Shown here: piece by piece, positions 26,253 through 34,951 of the stretch
How the letters are laid out: each line of letters starts with the position of its first letter
How positions within the stretch are numbered: the first letter of the stretch is position 1
Assembly (NCBI GenBank): GCA_018660265.1
Contig: JABJKS010000061.1
Span: 1-64,000, forward strand
DNA: 64,000 nucleotides
Reading direction: 5' to 3'
Origin: Rhodospirillaceae bacterium
GTDB taxonomy: Bacteria > Pseudomonadota > Alphaproteobacteria > GCA-2731375
Translations under genes and position numbers: made by a program
Notes under the pieces: generated by a model
Told to the model about the DNA's origin: nothing
Database searches by the model: none
The model's input: the letters and a program-made list of their open reading frames with translations, nothing else

Positions 26253-27284
26253 ATGACGTATAAATGGTTTTTTGCGCCGCTGTTGGCTTTCTTCGTTTTC
26301 AGCATTTGGGGGCAGTCTGCGGAAATTCCATCAGCATTTTCAATCGGCGGTGACGCGCAGTTACATCGCTTGTCGACATTGCCTGTTAGTGCAGTTTTGC
26401 AGGTCAAGTTTTCGCAGGAAAATGTACAATATCCGATGGATATCGCGCTTTTCGGCAACAGCATATCTCTGCCAGTCGTCCCCAGCGAGCTTTTGATGTC
26501 GGGGCAAAATGCATTCAATTTCGCAGTGCCGGGCACATCGTTCCAATCGTCAGTCACTCTGTTACAAAGCCTGTTGGAAGAGGGCCGTCAGATAAAGCTG
26601 GCGATCATTCAAGTCGATAATTTCGAAGCGATAAATGTCGAACAATCGCCGTGGCCTCGTGGCCCAGTACGAATGGGCCTGCTAATTTCCCGAATAGCTT
26701 CAGGGCTAACGGAGCCGCGGATTGGACCGGATGAATTGTTGCGAATGGTTTGGCGATCTATAAAAAGTGAGGCAATTATATTTGCCGGATTTTTCAACAT
26801 TCAGAAAATCTGGGCCTATTTAGCTTACCGTTTTCCGAACTGGCTACCCTCTATCCCAACGTCCACTTTACCCTATTCGGTTGACGGAAGTTTGCCGCGT
26901 CTTGAAATAACGGTTCCCCGGACTCATGAATTGTTGAGCTCCCATGGTGCTATGTTGCCAGGCTATTTTGCCAAGGATCTGGGACGCGTGGCGCAGCTGT
27001 CGACAATGGTTGATCGTATCGTGCTGGTCGAAATGCCCCTGGAGCCGACCAGTGCGGCCTACTACGTATACAATCCGACGCTGCAAGGCGCGCAATTTCG
27101 TGGGATGTTTTCACGTATTTGTAATCAACTGGACCTAGAGTGTCATGTCGCCCCGATAAGTGGCGACCCTGGCCAGCCGAATTTCTGGGCCGATGAGACC
27201 CATCCGTCTGCGCAGTGGTTGGCGGCATATCTGCGGCAGATAATTCTAAGCGAAGCTTCGCGCAAGCGGGCGTTACAGCCTTGA
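26253..27284 (+). CDS. SGNH/GDSL-like protein partnered with an MBOAT acyltransferase
   Basis: A 343-residue protein with an N-terminal hydrophobic segment (residues about 5-22) acting as signal or anchor. IALFGNSISL (near residues 65-74) gives the block-I serine Ser70, and WADETHPS near 312-319 gives Asp314 and His317, the Asp-x-x-His of SGNH hydrolases. Such proteins sit beside MBOAT proteins (AlgJ, AlgX and DltD are examples) and complete transfer of acetyl groups to polysaccharide in the periplasm. The stop codon overlaps the MBOAT start as TTGA, so translation is coupled. Overall similarity to named families is low. Confidence 0.72.
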   Translation: MTYKWFFAPLLAFFVFSIWGQSAEIPSAFSIGGDAQLHRLSTLPVSAVLQVKFSQENVQYPMDIALFGNSISLPVVPSELLMSGQNAFNFAVPGTSFQSSVTLLQSLLEEGRQIKLAIIQVDNFEAINVEQSPWPRGPVRMGLLISRIASGLTEPRIGPDELLRMVWRSIKSEAIIFAGFFNIQKIWAYLAYRFPNWLPSIPTSTLPYSVDGSLPRLEITVPRTHELLSSHGAMLPGYFAKDLGRVAQLSTMVDRIVLVEMPLEPTSAAYYVYNPTLQGAQFRGMFSRICNQLDLECHVAPISGDPGQPNFWADETHPSAQWLAAYLRQIILSEASRKRALQP

Positions 27285-28654
27285 TATTTAACGAATTCAG
27301 ATTTTTGTTTGTATTTTTGCCGATTATCTTGGTCGGCTGCTATTGGATTGTTCCGGCACGCTATCGCCGAGAGTTATTATTGGCCGCGAGTTTGGTTTTC
27401 TATGGCCTTTCCGGTCTTGAGCATGTTACGGCCTTAATTGCCGGGTTGATCTGGGTTTACGTTTGGACATCAAATAATAAATTCGAGGAAAGCAATTTCC
27501 GCTTGGCGAGTGCTATAATTGGTCCGTTGGCGGCCCTGTTCTACTACAAGTACATGTCGTTCGCTGTCGAAACCATACAGCAAATTTCTGGTGAAGAGTT
27601 TACCTCCAGGTTTTCAATATTTGAGAACGTATTGCTTCCGGCGGGCATATCATTTTTTACATTTCAAATGATTGCATTTGCGATTGACCGTTATCGTGGT
27701 GACTTGCCCGCCAATCCACCATTTCGGACATTCGCCCTCTATATTTGTTTTTTTCCGCAACTAGTTGCCGGACCAATTCTTCGCTTTTCGGCAGTTAGTG
27801 CTGCAATCGGCGGCCTAGAAAAATTCTGTCCAAAACGGGCTGATTTCGATGCCGCGCTCGGTTATATCGTATTTGGTCTTGCGGCAAAGGTATTGCTCGC
27901 TGATGGACTGGCCGATGCCTTGGGGCCGTTTTCCGCTCAACCGGAAAACCTATCGCGAGATGGGGCCTTGTTTGTGATTTTCGCATATAGCTTTCAAATC
28001 TATTTTGATTTTTACGGATACTCCCTCGTTGCAATCGGACTTGGCCGACTGTTTGGGTTTGAGTTTCCAGACAATTTTCTTCGCCCCTATGAGGCGCGAA
28101 ACCCTCGTGATTTTTGGCGCCGGTGGCATGTATCATTGTCATACTGGATCCGTGACTATCTGTACCTCTCGTTGGGTGGAAACAGGTCATACATTCGCAA
28201 TATTATCATTGTATTTGCGGTTTGCGGCTTGTGGCACGGCGCCGGTTGGAATTTCGTTGTTTGGGGGCTTTATCATGCCGGACTTGTAGCAGGGTACGCT
28301 AGTATTGCCCGTTGGTGGGACAAAATGCCGGCCTTTCAACAGCGGTTCCTGAATTTTGTGCTTATTTCTATTGGGTGGTTGCTATTTCAGTACAACTTTA
28401 CCGACGCCTTTGCCTTACTCGAAAGCCTAGCAAGGCCTGCCACTATGACATCTGCCGGCCCAATGCTTTGGGATTGGGGTGTATTTGTGTTGGCCGGGGT
28501 TATTTGTTTCGCTCTAAATATTGAAAAGACCATCACTTGGTCGGCAGGTCTCCGAAACGGATCCGTATATTATAGCGGTACGTTGGGTTTGGTATTTGTT
28601 GTCACACTAGCATTTCTTGAAAGCTCACAAACTTTCATCTATTTCCGTTTTTAG
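27281..28654 (+). CDS. MBOAT-family O-acyltransferase (AlgI-like)
   Basis: A 457-residue polytopic membrane protein of the AlgI/DltB/PatA group, which moves acetyl groups from the cytoplasm to extracytoplasmic polysaccharide. The start of mature homology (IFNEFRFLFVFLPI) is reached by a TTG at 27281 that overlaps the upstream stop. Conserved features: ISFFTFQMIAFAIDRYRG, FFPQLVAGPILR, and RDFWRRWHVSLSYWIRDYLY with His283. LWHGAGWNFVVWGLYH holds the catalytic His319. It works with the SGNH protein encoded immediately upstream. Together they are likely to O-acetylate the polymer made by this locus. Confidence 0.93.
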   Translation: MIFNEFRFLFVFLPIILVGCYWIVPARYRRELLLAASLVFYGLSGLEHVTALIAGLIWVYVWTSNNKFEESNFRLASAIIGPLAALFYYKYMSFAVETIQQISGEEFTSRFSIFENVLLPAGISFFTFQMIAFAIDRYRGDLPANPPFRTFALYICFFPQLVAGPILRFSAVSAAIGGLEKFCPKRADFDAALGYIVFGLAAKVLLADGLADALGPFSAQPENLSRDGALFVIFAYSFQIYFDFYGYSLVAIGLGRLFGFEFPDNFLRPYEARNPRDFWRRWHVSLSYWIRDYLYLSLGGNRSYIRNIIIVFAVCGLWHGAGWNFVVWGLYHAGLVAGYASIARWWDKMPAFQQRFLNFVLISIGWLLFQYNFTDAFALLESLARPATMTSAGPMLWDWGVFVLAGVICFALNIEKTITWSAGLRNGSVYYSGTLGLVFVVTLAFLESSQTFIYFRF

Positions 28655-28656
28655 AA

Positions 28657-28851
28657 GTGCCACTGCCATCGATCCCAATGACAACAAACATGAAATCTCG
28701 TAAATTTCGATCAACTATCCAGCCGAGTTGTATTATGATAAGCTGGAGTTGGTTGGTGTATCTTTGCGCATTGATTAGTCTCAACTTCTCAGTGCTGGTA
28801 AAGCATGGTTCGGGGTTGAGCGGAGTGATCTTAATCCATCAATCAAAATAG
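28657..28851 (+). CDS. Possible small single-pass membrane protein
   Basis: A 64-codon frame beginning 2 bp after the MBOAT stop with GTG; in-frame ATGs at 28678 and 28690 are better starts. It has a basic N-terminus and one hydrophobic run (ISWSWLVYLCALISLNF), a plausible helix. No family is recognised. Tight spacing after MBOAT is the main argument for it being real, and a decayed reading frame is equally possible. Confidence 0.33.
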   Translation: MPLPSIPMTTNMKSRKFRSTIQPSCIMISWSWLVYLCALISLNFSVLVKHGSGLSGVILIHQSK

Positions 28852-28927
28852 GATTTCATTAATCCCAGGCAGTGGGATCGGAATATAGGGGCTGAAAATT
28901 TCGAAAAATATAGAGCTCGATGAAGAT

Positions 28928-29875
28928 TTGCCGGCACCCGATCTTCAATCGATAGACGCCGCGCAGATGGACTATGTGCTGGATTTGCGTACCGTACTAA
29001 AAGCGGTTTTGAAATGGTCATGGATCGCTGTAATATTTACCTTGATCGGTGTTGTGTATGGGACGTTGGAGACTGCGAAGTTTGTACCAGAATATACCGC
29101 GAAAATCGTAATAGCACCGCAATCTCCTAAAGGTAATACGGCTGGCAGTTTGCAGCCTGCCCGCGGGAATGGATTGACAACAACCCTGTTGACGGCACTC
29201 GGTAACCCCGGCGCAGGGCCTGGAGGGATGTTCGAACGGTTGCGGTTTGCCTTTAAATCCCAACAATTGGCACGGCGATTGGATGAACAATACAGCTTGA
29301 GCCAGGAAATATTTGCCGGCCGCTGGGATGTTGAAAAAGGTGTCTGGAAAACGGCCGTTAGTGTCGAGCCTACGTTTTTCGAACAACTCGACATTTACCT
29401 TCATCAGGACCAGGCGAATATACTGGGAACAGAAGCACTGGCGATGGCCGTCGGAGGGATGGTCAAATTTGAACCGATTAAGAAGACACAGTTTTGGGAA
29501 ATTAGCGTCAGCCACACTGATCGTGATACTGCGCTCCGTCGGTTGAAGATAATTTTCAGCGCTGCCGATCAATTGCTACGTCAGCAGGACCGCGAAAAAA
29601 TGCTGGAACAAATTGCATTTTTGCGAACGCGGACAGAAAAGTCCGATCTAGCGGGTTTTCGTGCCGCAATATTCGGTGCTCTTATTCAGCAGGAGAAAAA
29701 CTTACATATGATTGATTCTGATCTGATTTATTCCGCTGATATCGTCGAACCGGCATTTGCCAGTGAAATGAAATCAAAACCGAATCTTATGAAAACCATT
29801 TTGGTCCCCGCTGTCGGTGGGGGTTTTGTTGGCCTGGTGCTTGTTCTATTGGTCAGCGTGTTTCTTCGGGAATAG
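28928..29875 (+). CDS. Wzz-like polysaccharide chain-length regulator (PCP family)
   Basis: A 315-residue protein with two membrane helices (about residues 30-48 and 288-310) flanking a periplasmic alpha-helical domain, the Wzz/PCP-1 layout. DYVLDLRTVLKAVLKWSW before helix 1 and DIVEPAFASEMKSKP before helix 2 match the family's conserved edges. No C-terminal kinase domain is present. It would set polymer length with a Wzy polymerase, and the next gene is a Wzy-like candidate. The TTG at 28928 is the first standard start, but coding-like sequence (SKNIELDED) extends upstream to an ATT at 28898 preceded by AGGGG, so the true start is uncertain. Confidence 0.78.
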   Translation: MPAPDLQSIDAAQMDYVLDLRTVLKAVLKWSWIAVIFTLIGVVYGTLETAKFVPEYTAKIVIAPQSPKGNTAGSLQPARGNGLTTTLLTALGNPGAGPGGMFERLRFAFKSQQLARRLDEQYSLSQEIFAGRWDVEKGVWKTAVSVEPTFFEQLDIYLHQDQANILGTEALAMAVGGMVKFEPIKKTQFWEISVSHTDRDTALRRLKIIFSAADQLLRQQDREKMLEQIAFLRTRTEKSDLAGFRAAIFGALIQQEKNLHMIDSDLIYSADIVEPAFASEMKSKPNLMKTILVPAVGGGFVGLVLVLLVSVFLRE

Positions 29876-29951
29876 TAATGTCTAGAGAGGCTTGCCGATT
29901 AGCATCATGCTCCTGTGAGCGGTACGATTTTGGGTTCCGGAAAAAGGGCGG

Positions 29952-31157
29952 TTGATACCTGCTTTGAATGCCCAGCCGTCGAAAAGCCCTGATTTGCAAA
30001 GCAAAAAATTCGGAATCCCGCTTCTATCTTGGGGCGCGGTTTATGGACTGTTCTGGTGTTATCGTAGTTTTTTCTCCGTTGTCGGAGAAGTCGTCATCAT
30101 GCGATTGACGCCAATCTCTGATACGCGCACATATCAATCCTCTGATCTTATTTCATCTTTCGTTGATATTGGGAGTACTGGTTATGGTGGCACCTTAGGG
30201 TTTCAAGCATTGGCGACTGGATTGACGCAATTAATTGGCGGCGTGTTCGGTGCTATATTTTTTCACAATGCCATTTTATCGAATATCGGTTTTCAGACCA
30301 TTGGGTTCATTGGATTAGTTGCCATGTTGCGGGCACTTGAACCAAAAGAACGCGCACTTTTTTTGCCTCTATTAATGCTGCCTTCAGTGACGGTCTGGAC
30401 CTCTATTGCGTCAAAAGAAGCGCTCTTGACGTTCATGTTGGGCATTATTTGCGCTCACATTATAAATATCTATAAAAATAAAGACAAAATTCGGTGGTAT
30501 CATTGGTTTTCTCTTTTGCTATTGTACGCGTTTAAGCCACATTTTTTGATATCCGTAATGTATGTTCTGCTTATTACTTATACGGCGAAATATTTCCGGC
30601 AAAAGGCAACGGTGGCGATTGTCGCACTGATCAGTAGTTTAATGATGCTGTATTTTTTCCGGGATGAATATAGCGAATTGGCCAATTGGACAAATACGGT
30701 TCTTGCAGCAATGGGTGGGGAAAGTGGCCGCCCGGCACTGCTTGTTGAAGAGTATGATGTTTTCTATAAAGCACCATATGGCATGTTCATATCGTTCTTC
30801 GGCCCAACATTGGGCGAAGTAGATAAGGTTCTACAAGTATTTACCTTTATTGAAAGTTCGGCAATTATCGCGGTGTTTCTTGGGCTCATTATTCGCGGAT
30901 TGTGGTTTTTGCCAATTTACAGCGTGATAGTTAGTTTCGGCGTCATATTTTGGATTATTTTCCTCAACTATCCTCTTGGTGCGACGAATGCCGGAACAGC
31001 AATTCGATACCGTAGTGGATATATACTGCTGATTTTTCTTGCGTTCATCTTCCTTGGCTCGCGATCACACTATGTCGATTGGACCCAGGGCCTAAAACAG
31101 CGGCTGTCGCCATTGCGACAGGCTTTGTTTAGAATGGGCTTACTCAAGATACCCTAA
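29952..31157 (+). CDS. Polytopic membrane protein, candidate O-antigen/EPS polymerase (Wzy-like)
   Basis: A 401-residue protein with about ten hydrophobic helices, no recognised domain, and an AT-rich coding sequence, all common in Wzy polymerases, which diverge too far for motif detection. A SKEALLTF motif (near residue 156) and FKPHF near 195 lie in loops. RYRSGYILL near 365 adds Arg residues of the kind used by polymerases and GT-C enzymes. Location directly after the Wzz-like gene favours a polymerase. The only usable start is a TTG at 29952, with AAGGGCGG just before it. The gene ends 20 bp before the IS1182 remnant, so a downstream partner may have been lost. Confidence 0.6.
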   Translation: MIPALNAQPSKSPDLQSKKFGIPLLSWGAVYGLFWCYRSFFSVVGEVVIMRLTPISDTRTYQSSDLISSFVDIGSTGYGGTLGFQALATGLTQLIGGVFGAIFFHNAILSNIGFQTIGFIGLVAMLRALEPKERALFLPLLMLPSVTVWTSIASKEALLTFMLGIICAHIINIYKNKDKIRWYHWFSLLLLYAFKPHFLISVMYVLLITYTAKYFRQKATVAIVALISSLMMLYFFRDEYSELANWTNTVLAAMGGESGRPALLVEEYDVFYKAPYGMFISFFGPTLGEVDKVLQVFTFIESSAIIAVFLGLIIRGLWFLPIYSVIVSFGVIFWIIFLNYPLGATNAGTAIRYRSGYILLIFLAFIFLGSRSHYVDWTQGLKQRLSPLRQALFRMGLLKIP

Positions 31158-31177
31158 CTTAGAATTAGGGGAGCATA

Positions 31178-31586
31178 GGGTCTGTTGAAAAAGTCGTTTA
31201 TTGGTTTGCTTTCAGGCGGTCGTGGCGGTTTGTTGTTTTGCAGGTTTTATTTTCAGGAAAAACAGTTGTTGGTGCCTCGTGGCTTGGAACATTCCGCATT
31301 GGGGCCTTTTTAGGGTCTGGAGAGCATATCTCGGCCAAACAAAGGCGCGCGCCAGCCGTTTCAGGTTGATCACGGTGGCGGTCAGCCAGGCCTGGATCTG
31401 CATGTTCCATAAACCCCGGCGCATGGCGCGGCGCAGGCCGTGTCGGGCCTTGGCTTCGCCATGCACCCCTTCGACCAGGCCGCGATGGCGGTTACGCGCG
31501 GCGATATCGGGCCACAGAGCGCGGCCATGGCGACGACGCGCGCGCAGGAGTGCGCCGTGGCCATCCTTGATAATCACGGCGGTAGT
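31178..31586 (-). mobile_element. IS1182-family remnant (one terminus plus 3' part of transposase)
   Basis: GGGTCTGTTGAAAAAGTCG starting at 31178 matches the conserved IS1182-family terminus. Reading on the minus strand, the C-terminal part of the DDE transposase lies just inside it (about 31212-31586), with RHRGLVEGVHGEAKARHG carrying the catalytic Glu region. The N-terminal two-thirds and the other terminus are missing: the fragment ends where the IS256-family element begins. Confidence 0.8.
31212..31586 (-). pseudogene. IS1182-family transposase, C-terminal fragment
   Basis: About 125 codons remain, ending in a lysine- and alanine-rich tail. The DGHGALLRARRR and GLVEGVHGEAK motifs place it at the end of an IS1182 transposase of about 450-500 residues. 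It has no start of its own and is cut at its 5' side by the IS256 terminus, so it is inactive. Confidence 0.8.
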
Positions 31587-32926
31587 GTCAAGAATGCTGC
31601 GCACTTTTCATTTTCAGGCGGTGGCTGGTCTGGCTTCGGTGTCGATTTGTTTTAGTAGGTCCATGTTCATATAACGTCTGCTGCTCCATTTGGTGCCGGC
31701 GATATGCCTCAACCTGGCCGCGGCCAGGTTGAGGCAACTTTGCGCGTCGGGAAAAGCACCCACAACGCGGGTCCGTCGTCGGATCTCCCGCATCAGGCGC
31801 TCAAGGGGATTGTTGGTTCTGAGCTTGATCCAATGCTGGTCGGGAAAGGCATAGTAGGCGAAGGTCTCGGCGATGCTGTCGGTGACCAGCTCGGCAGCCT
31901 TGCCAAGCCGTAAACTTTTCAACTTGGCGATCACTTCACCGGCCTTGGCATCCGCCGCCGCCCGGTCCTCGCTGGCATGGATCGCCTTCAACATATGCGC
32001 CACGTCCCGCACCTTCGTCGAGGGCACATGACTGAAGACATTGCGGTAGAAATGCACGGTGCAGCGTTGCCAGCGGGCATCGGGATAGAAATCGCCGACG
32101 CTCTCGACGAGGCCGAGGCAGGCATCCGAGATGATCAGCTGGACGCCTTTCAGGCCGCGCTGCTTGCGATGTTTGAGAAATGATGACCAGCCGGCCTTAT
32201 CCTCCTTGGCCCCCTCGACGATGCCCAGGATCTCCCGGAAACCATCGCCGTTAACGCCAAAGGCCACGAGCAGCGAGACATTGCGAACTTCGCCGGCCCA
32301 GCTGCGCTTCATGACAATGCCGTCCAGATAGACGTAGGGGTGTTCGCCCATAATCGGCTGGTTCCGCCAAACTTCAATCTTGGCATAAATCTTCTTATTG
32401 AGGTTCGACACCGTGCCGGCAGAAACCCGCGTACCCCATAAGGCTTCCGTGATATCCTCGACCCGACGTACCGAAACACCGGCCAGATACATCTCCATCA
32501 AGGCTTCCTCGACCGAGGCCTCCCGTCGGCGGTAACGTTCGATAATCGCCGTCTCGAAAGCCTGCTTGCGCAGCTTCGGAACCTTCAAGTTCACTTCACC
32601 GGCCAAGGTATGCAGCTTGCGTTCCCGGTGGCCGGCCCGGTAGTCCCGGCGCCCTTCCGAGCGTTCATAGCGACCGGCACCAGCCAGGCTCTCCGCCTCG
32701 GCATCCAGCAGGGCGTTCAGGGTCTCTTCGACCGTCGAGCGCACCACACGGCCAAGGTGATCCTGGATGCGGTCATCATCAATCTGAATAACGTTGCTCA
32801 ATTCCGTCGTCTTGCTATCATCGTCCATGGTGGTTCCTTTGGTTTTGTCAGGGGTTGAGTCGCATCAAACCAATCCTAACCAGAGCCGGAACCACCGCCT
32901 CAAAATATTTGCGCAACTTTCTTTAC
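31587..32926 (-). mobile_element. IS256-family insertion sequence, apparently complete
   Basis: Imperfect terminal inverted repeats bound the transposase gene. The left end reads GTCAAGAATGCTGCGCA (31587-31603); the right end, read inward on the other strand, is GTAAAGAAAGTTGCGCA (32926-32910). Further similarity (TTTT-x-AGGCGGTGG) lies inside both ends. The transposase frame is intact. No 8-9-bp direct repeat is visible at the two flanks, which belong to different IS remnants. Ends are placed by eye and could be off by a few bases. Confidence 0.78.
31614..32828 (-). CDS. IS256-family transposase
   Basis: A 404-residue mutator-type transposase, full length for the family. Catalytic acids are visible in VYLDGIVMKRS (near residue 167), IISDACLGLV (near 236) and NNPLERLMREIRRR (Glu near 343). 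GRRDYRAGHRERKLHTLAGEV (near 60) is the N-terminal family motif. No frameshift or internal stop, so the element may be mobile. Only the mobile element's own termini flank it. Confidence 0.95.
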   Translation of the reverse strand: MDDDSKTTELSNVIQIDDDRIQDHLGRVVRSTVEETLNALLDAEAESLAGAGRYERSEGRRDYRAGHRERKLHTLAGEVNLKVPKLRKQAFETAIIERYRRREASVEEALMEMYLAGVSVRRVEDITEALWGTRVSAGTVSNLNKKIYAKIEVWRNQPIMGEHPYVYLDGIVMKRSWAGEVRNVSLLVAFGVNGDGFREILGIVEGAKEDKAGWSSFLKHRKQRGLKGVQLIISDACLGLVESVGDFYPDARWQRCTVHFYRNVFSHVPSTKVRDVAHMLKAIHASEDRAAADAKAGEVIAKLKSLRLGKAAELVTDSIAETFAYYAFPDQHWIKLRTNNPLERLMREIRRRTRVVGAFPDAQSCLNLAAARLRHIAGTKWSSRRYMNMDLLKQIDTEARPATA

Positions 32927-33055
32927 GTTATCTGGCTCACCGATGTGCTGAGCAATATAGCAGACCATCCGATCAATCGGGTGGACGAACTACTACTTTG
33001 GAATTGGCGTCATGAGAGAGACCGGATGATTGCGGGGGAGAAAACAGCAGCATGA
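32927..33055 (+). pseudogene. IS66-family transposase, C-terminal remnant
   Basis: The frame reads WLTDVLSNIADHPINRVDEL, the conserved C-terminal segment of IS66 transposases, then LLWNW and a short charged tail ending in TGA at 33053. The stop overlaps the passenger ATG as ATGA. All upstream transposase sequence has been replaced by the IS256-family element. Confidence 0.82.
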
Positions 33056-33639
33056 CCATCATCGCCCGGCTGAACGTCACGCTCGAATATATGGAACCGG
33101 CGGTCAAACGTCGTCTGGAGGCCCCGTTCGATCTTCGCCTGGACCGCTTGCATCAGACCCTGCAGGCTGCGTTCGGCTGGACCGACAGCCATTTATGGGA
33201 AATCAGCGCCCGTGACATCCGTTGGGGGATCCCCGATCCCGACTGGGGTGACGGCCCGTTGAACGCGCGCAAAGCAACACTGTTCGATGTGATCGAAGAC
33301 ACCGGCGCCAAGACGCTACGCTACCTCTACGACTTTGGCGATGGCTGGGAACACGTAATCAAGGTCACCACCATCACCGACGGCGATCCGGAAACAAACT
33401 ACCCGGTCCTGCTCGACGGCAAAGGCCGATGCCCGCCGGAAGATGTCGACGGCCCCTGGGGTTATGGTGACTTCCTCGAAGCCATCGAAGACCCCAAACA
33501 TGAAAACCACGAACATTGGCTCGAATGGGGCCCGCCAGACTTCGACCCCAACGACGCCCAGCTCGACCAGCTCAAAGCCAACGTCGCAAAACTCGCAAAG
33601 AGATGGAAACCAAGGCGTAAAAAGGCGAAATCCAGCTGA
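33052..33639 (+). CDS. Plasmid pRiA4b ORF-3 family protein (IS66 passenger)
   Basis: A 195-residue protein of the pRiA4b ORF-3-like family. Motifs seen: LDRLHQTLQAAFGWTDSHLW (near residues 30-49), YLYDFGDGWEHVI (near 90-102), and CPPEDVDGPWGY (near 127). The family is a frequent passenger of IS66-type elements. Its molecular role is unknown and it is not needed for classical transposition. It starts inside the stop of the IS66 transposase remnant (ATGA) and lies within 10 bp of the IS66 terminus, so it belongs to the element rather than to the polysaccharide locus. Confidence 0.92.
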   Translation: MTIIARLNVTLEYMEPAVKRRLEAPFDLRLDRLHQTLQAAFGWTDSHLWEISARDIRWGIPDPDWGDGPLNARKATLFDVIEDTGAKTLRYLYDFGDGWEHVIKVTTITDGDPETNYPVLLDGKGRCPPEDVDGPWGYGDFLEAIEDPKHENHEHWLEWGPPDFDPNDAQLDQLKANVAKLAKRWKPRRKKAKSS

Positions 33640-33647
33640 AACAGACC

Positions 33648-33663
33648 TTCACCGGACGCTTAC
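33648..33663. repeat. IS66-family terminal inverted repeat
   Basis: TTCACCGGACGCTTAC is the inverse complement of GTAAGCGTCCGGTGAA, the typical IS66 terminus. No matching opposite terminus occurs nearby, in line with loss of the left part of the element. Confidence 0.75.
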
Positions 33664-33808
33664 GCGAAAGCGACTCCAGTTAATTCAGAATTGATCCAAC
33701 GCATCTTCACAACAAGGCCAGCCGAATAGTTGAATTGAAAGAAAGTGCCGTGGCATTCGAGTGGCAATGAACTGATTGTTCGAGCTATTTTAAGTCAACT
33801 CCAAATAT

Positions 33809-34951
33809 CTATTTTGCCGAAATAGCTTGGAAAAACTCTTGGTAACGCTCGACGCAATGGGCCAGTGAGAAGTCGCTTCTAATCCGTTCAATGGCCGCAC
33901 GACCCAATTCGGCGCGGCCTGCAACGCCCTTCTCGATCAATTCGCGCCACCCCACCGCTAAAGCATGATGATCGCCAGCCGGTACAATGCGGCCGGTATC
34001 ACCTACGATCTGGGCCGCATCCCCAACATCTGTAACAACACAAGGCACACCACAAGCCATTGCTTCCCCGACAATGTTGGGAAAGCCCTCTCCCAACGAA
34101 CAGCACGTGGCGATATCTAGGCCTGACGTTAGTTTGGGAACATCTTCGCGGCGGCCAAGTAAATGAATTCGTGTGCGAAGGCCCAGTCGATCAATCAGCT
34201 GGTTTAGAGCTCTGTTATCATCATCGATGCCATCCCCCACGAGTACAAAATGGATCGCTGGGTGTGTGGTCAATAGATTAGCTGCGGCATGCAGAAAGGC
34301 CTTGTGGTCCTTTATCGGGTCATATCGTGCAACAAGACCAATGAGGACCGTGTCGTCAGACAGGCCAAGTTCGTGTCGCAGCCCGCTATGACCGCTTTCC
34401 GTCGGCTTAAAGACCGCCGTATCGAAGCCATTTTGCAGCACCACCCAACGTTTAGGATGATAACCAAACGCCTGATGATCGCGTTGGCCTGTATGGGAAT
34501 TGGTAATGACGGTATCTGGGTATTTTGACAGCCGAGCAAGTAAATACAAAAGCAATCCATTAATGCCGCGTCGGTACTCTTTGCCCATATCTGAGCAACG
34601 GATGTTCCAAGCAATAGTTGGAATACGGGCTATCCGACCGATAATTAGGCCGATGAGGTCGGAATGGTACAACCAGGTTTGCAATACCCCTGGCCGCTCG
34701 GTTCGCAAAAGACTATAGAGTCGCCACAATGCCAACGGCGTTGGAAGGGAGCGGGGCATATGAATGGCATGAACCTTGATGCCCCGTTCGCTAATCGCCG
34801 TCCCTATTGGTCCCAGAGTCGTCAAAGACACGACGACATTTTCAAATCGATCACGGTCCATAGCCTCCGTCAAACGCAATAAACTGACTTCAGCCCCGCC
34901 GGTATCCAGGCCGGTGATCAGATGTAAAATTTTGATGCGATCAGTCGCCAT
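33809..34951 (-). CDS. Glycosyltransferase family 4
   Basis: A 380-residue GT-B enzyme. The N-terminal motif ILHLITGLDTGGAEVSLLRL (near residues 8-27) is the acceptor-side glycine loop of GT4 proteins. The C-terminal half has IGLVARYDPIKDH (near 205) and the donor-site signature EGFPNIVGEAMACGVP with E-x7-E. It should add one sugar to a lipid-linked repeat unit in the cytoplasm. The ATG at 34951, preceded by GGGAG at 7 bases, is preferred to one nine codons upstream. It closely resembles the GT4 at 55173-56369 in motif wording, so the two are probably paralogues. Confidence 0.9.
   Translation of the reverse strand: MATDRIKILHLITGLDTGGAEVSLLRLTEAMDRDRFENVVVSLTTLGPIGTAISERGIKVHAIHMPRSLPTPLALWRLYSLLRTERPGVLQTWLYHSDLIGLIIGRIARIPTIAWNIRCSDMGKEYRRGINGLLLYLLARLSKYPDTVITNSHTGQRDHQAFGYHPKRWVVLQNGFDTAVFKPTESGHSGLRHELGLSDDTVLIGLVARYDPIKDHKAFLHAAANLLTTHPAIHFVLVGDGIDDDNRALNQLIDRLGLRTRIHLLGRREDVPKLTSGLDIATCCSLGEGFPNIVGEAMACGVPCVVTDVGDAAQIVGDTGRIVPAGDHHALAVGWRELIEKGVAGRAELGRAAIERIRSDFSLAHCVERYQEFFQAISAK

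Larger units (their letters stand above)
32927..33663 (+). mobile_element. IS66-family remnant with passenger gene and one terminus
   Basis: The segment contains the last ~40 codons of an IS66 TnpC transposase, an intact pRiA4b ORF-3-type passenger gene, and the IS66 terminal repeat TTCACCGGACGCTTAC (33648-33663, the inverse of the usual GTAAGCG end). The rest of the element (tnpA, tnpB, most of tnpC and the other terminus) is absent. It begins abruptly at the IS256 boundary. Confidence 0.8.

Noticed and set aside
31160-31180. Target duplication for the IS1182 remnant
   Set aside because: Only one terminus survives, so no duplication can be assessed.
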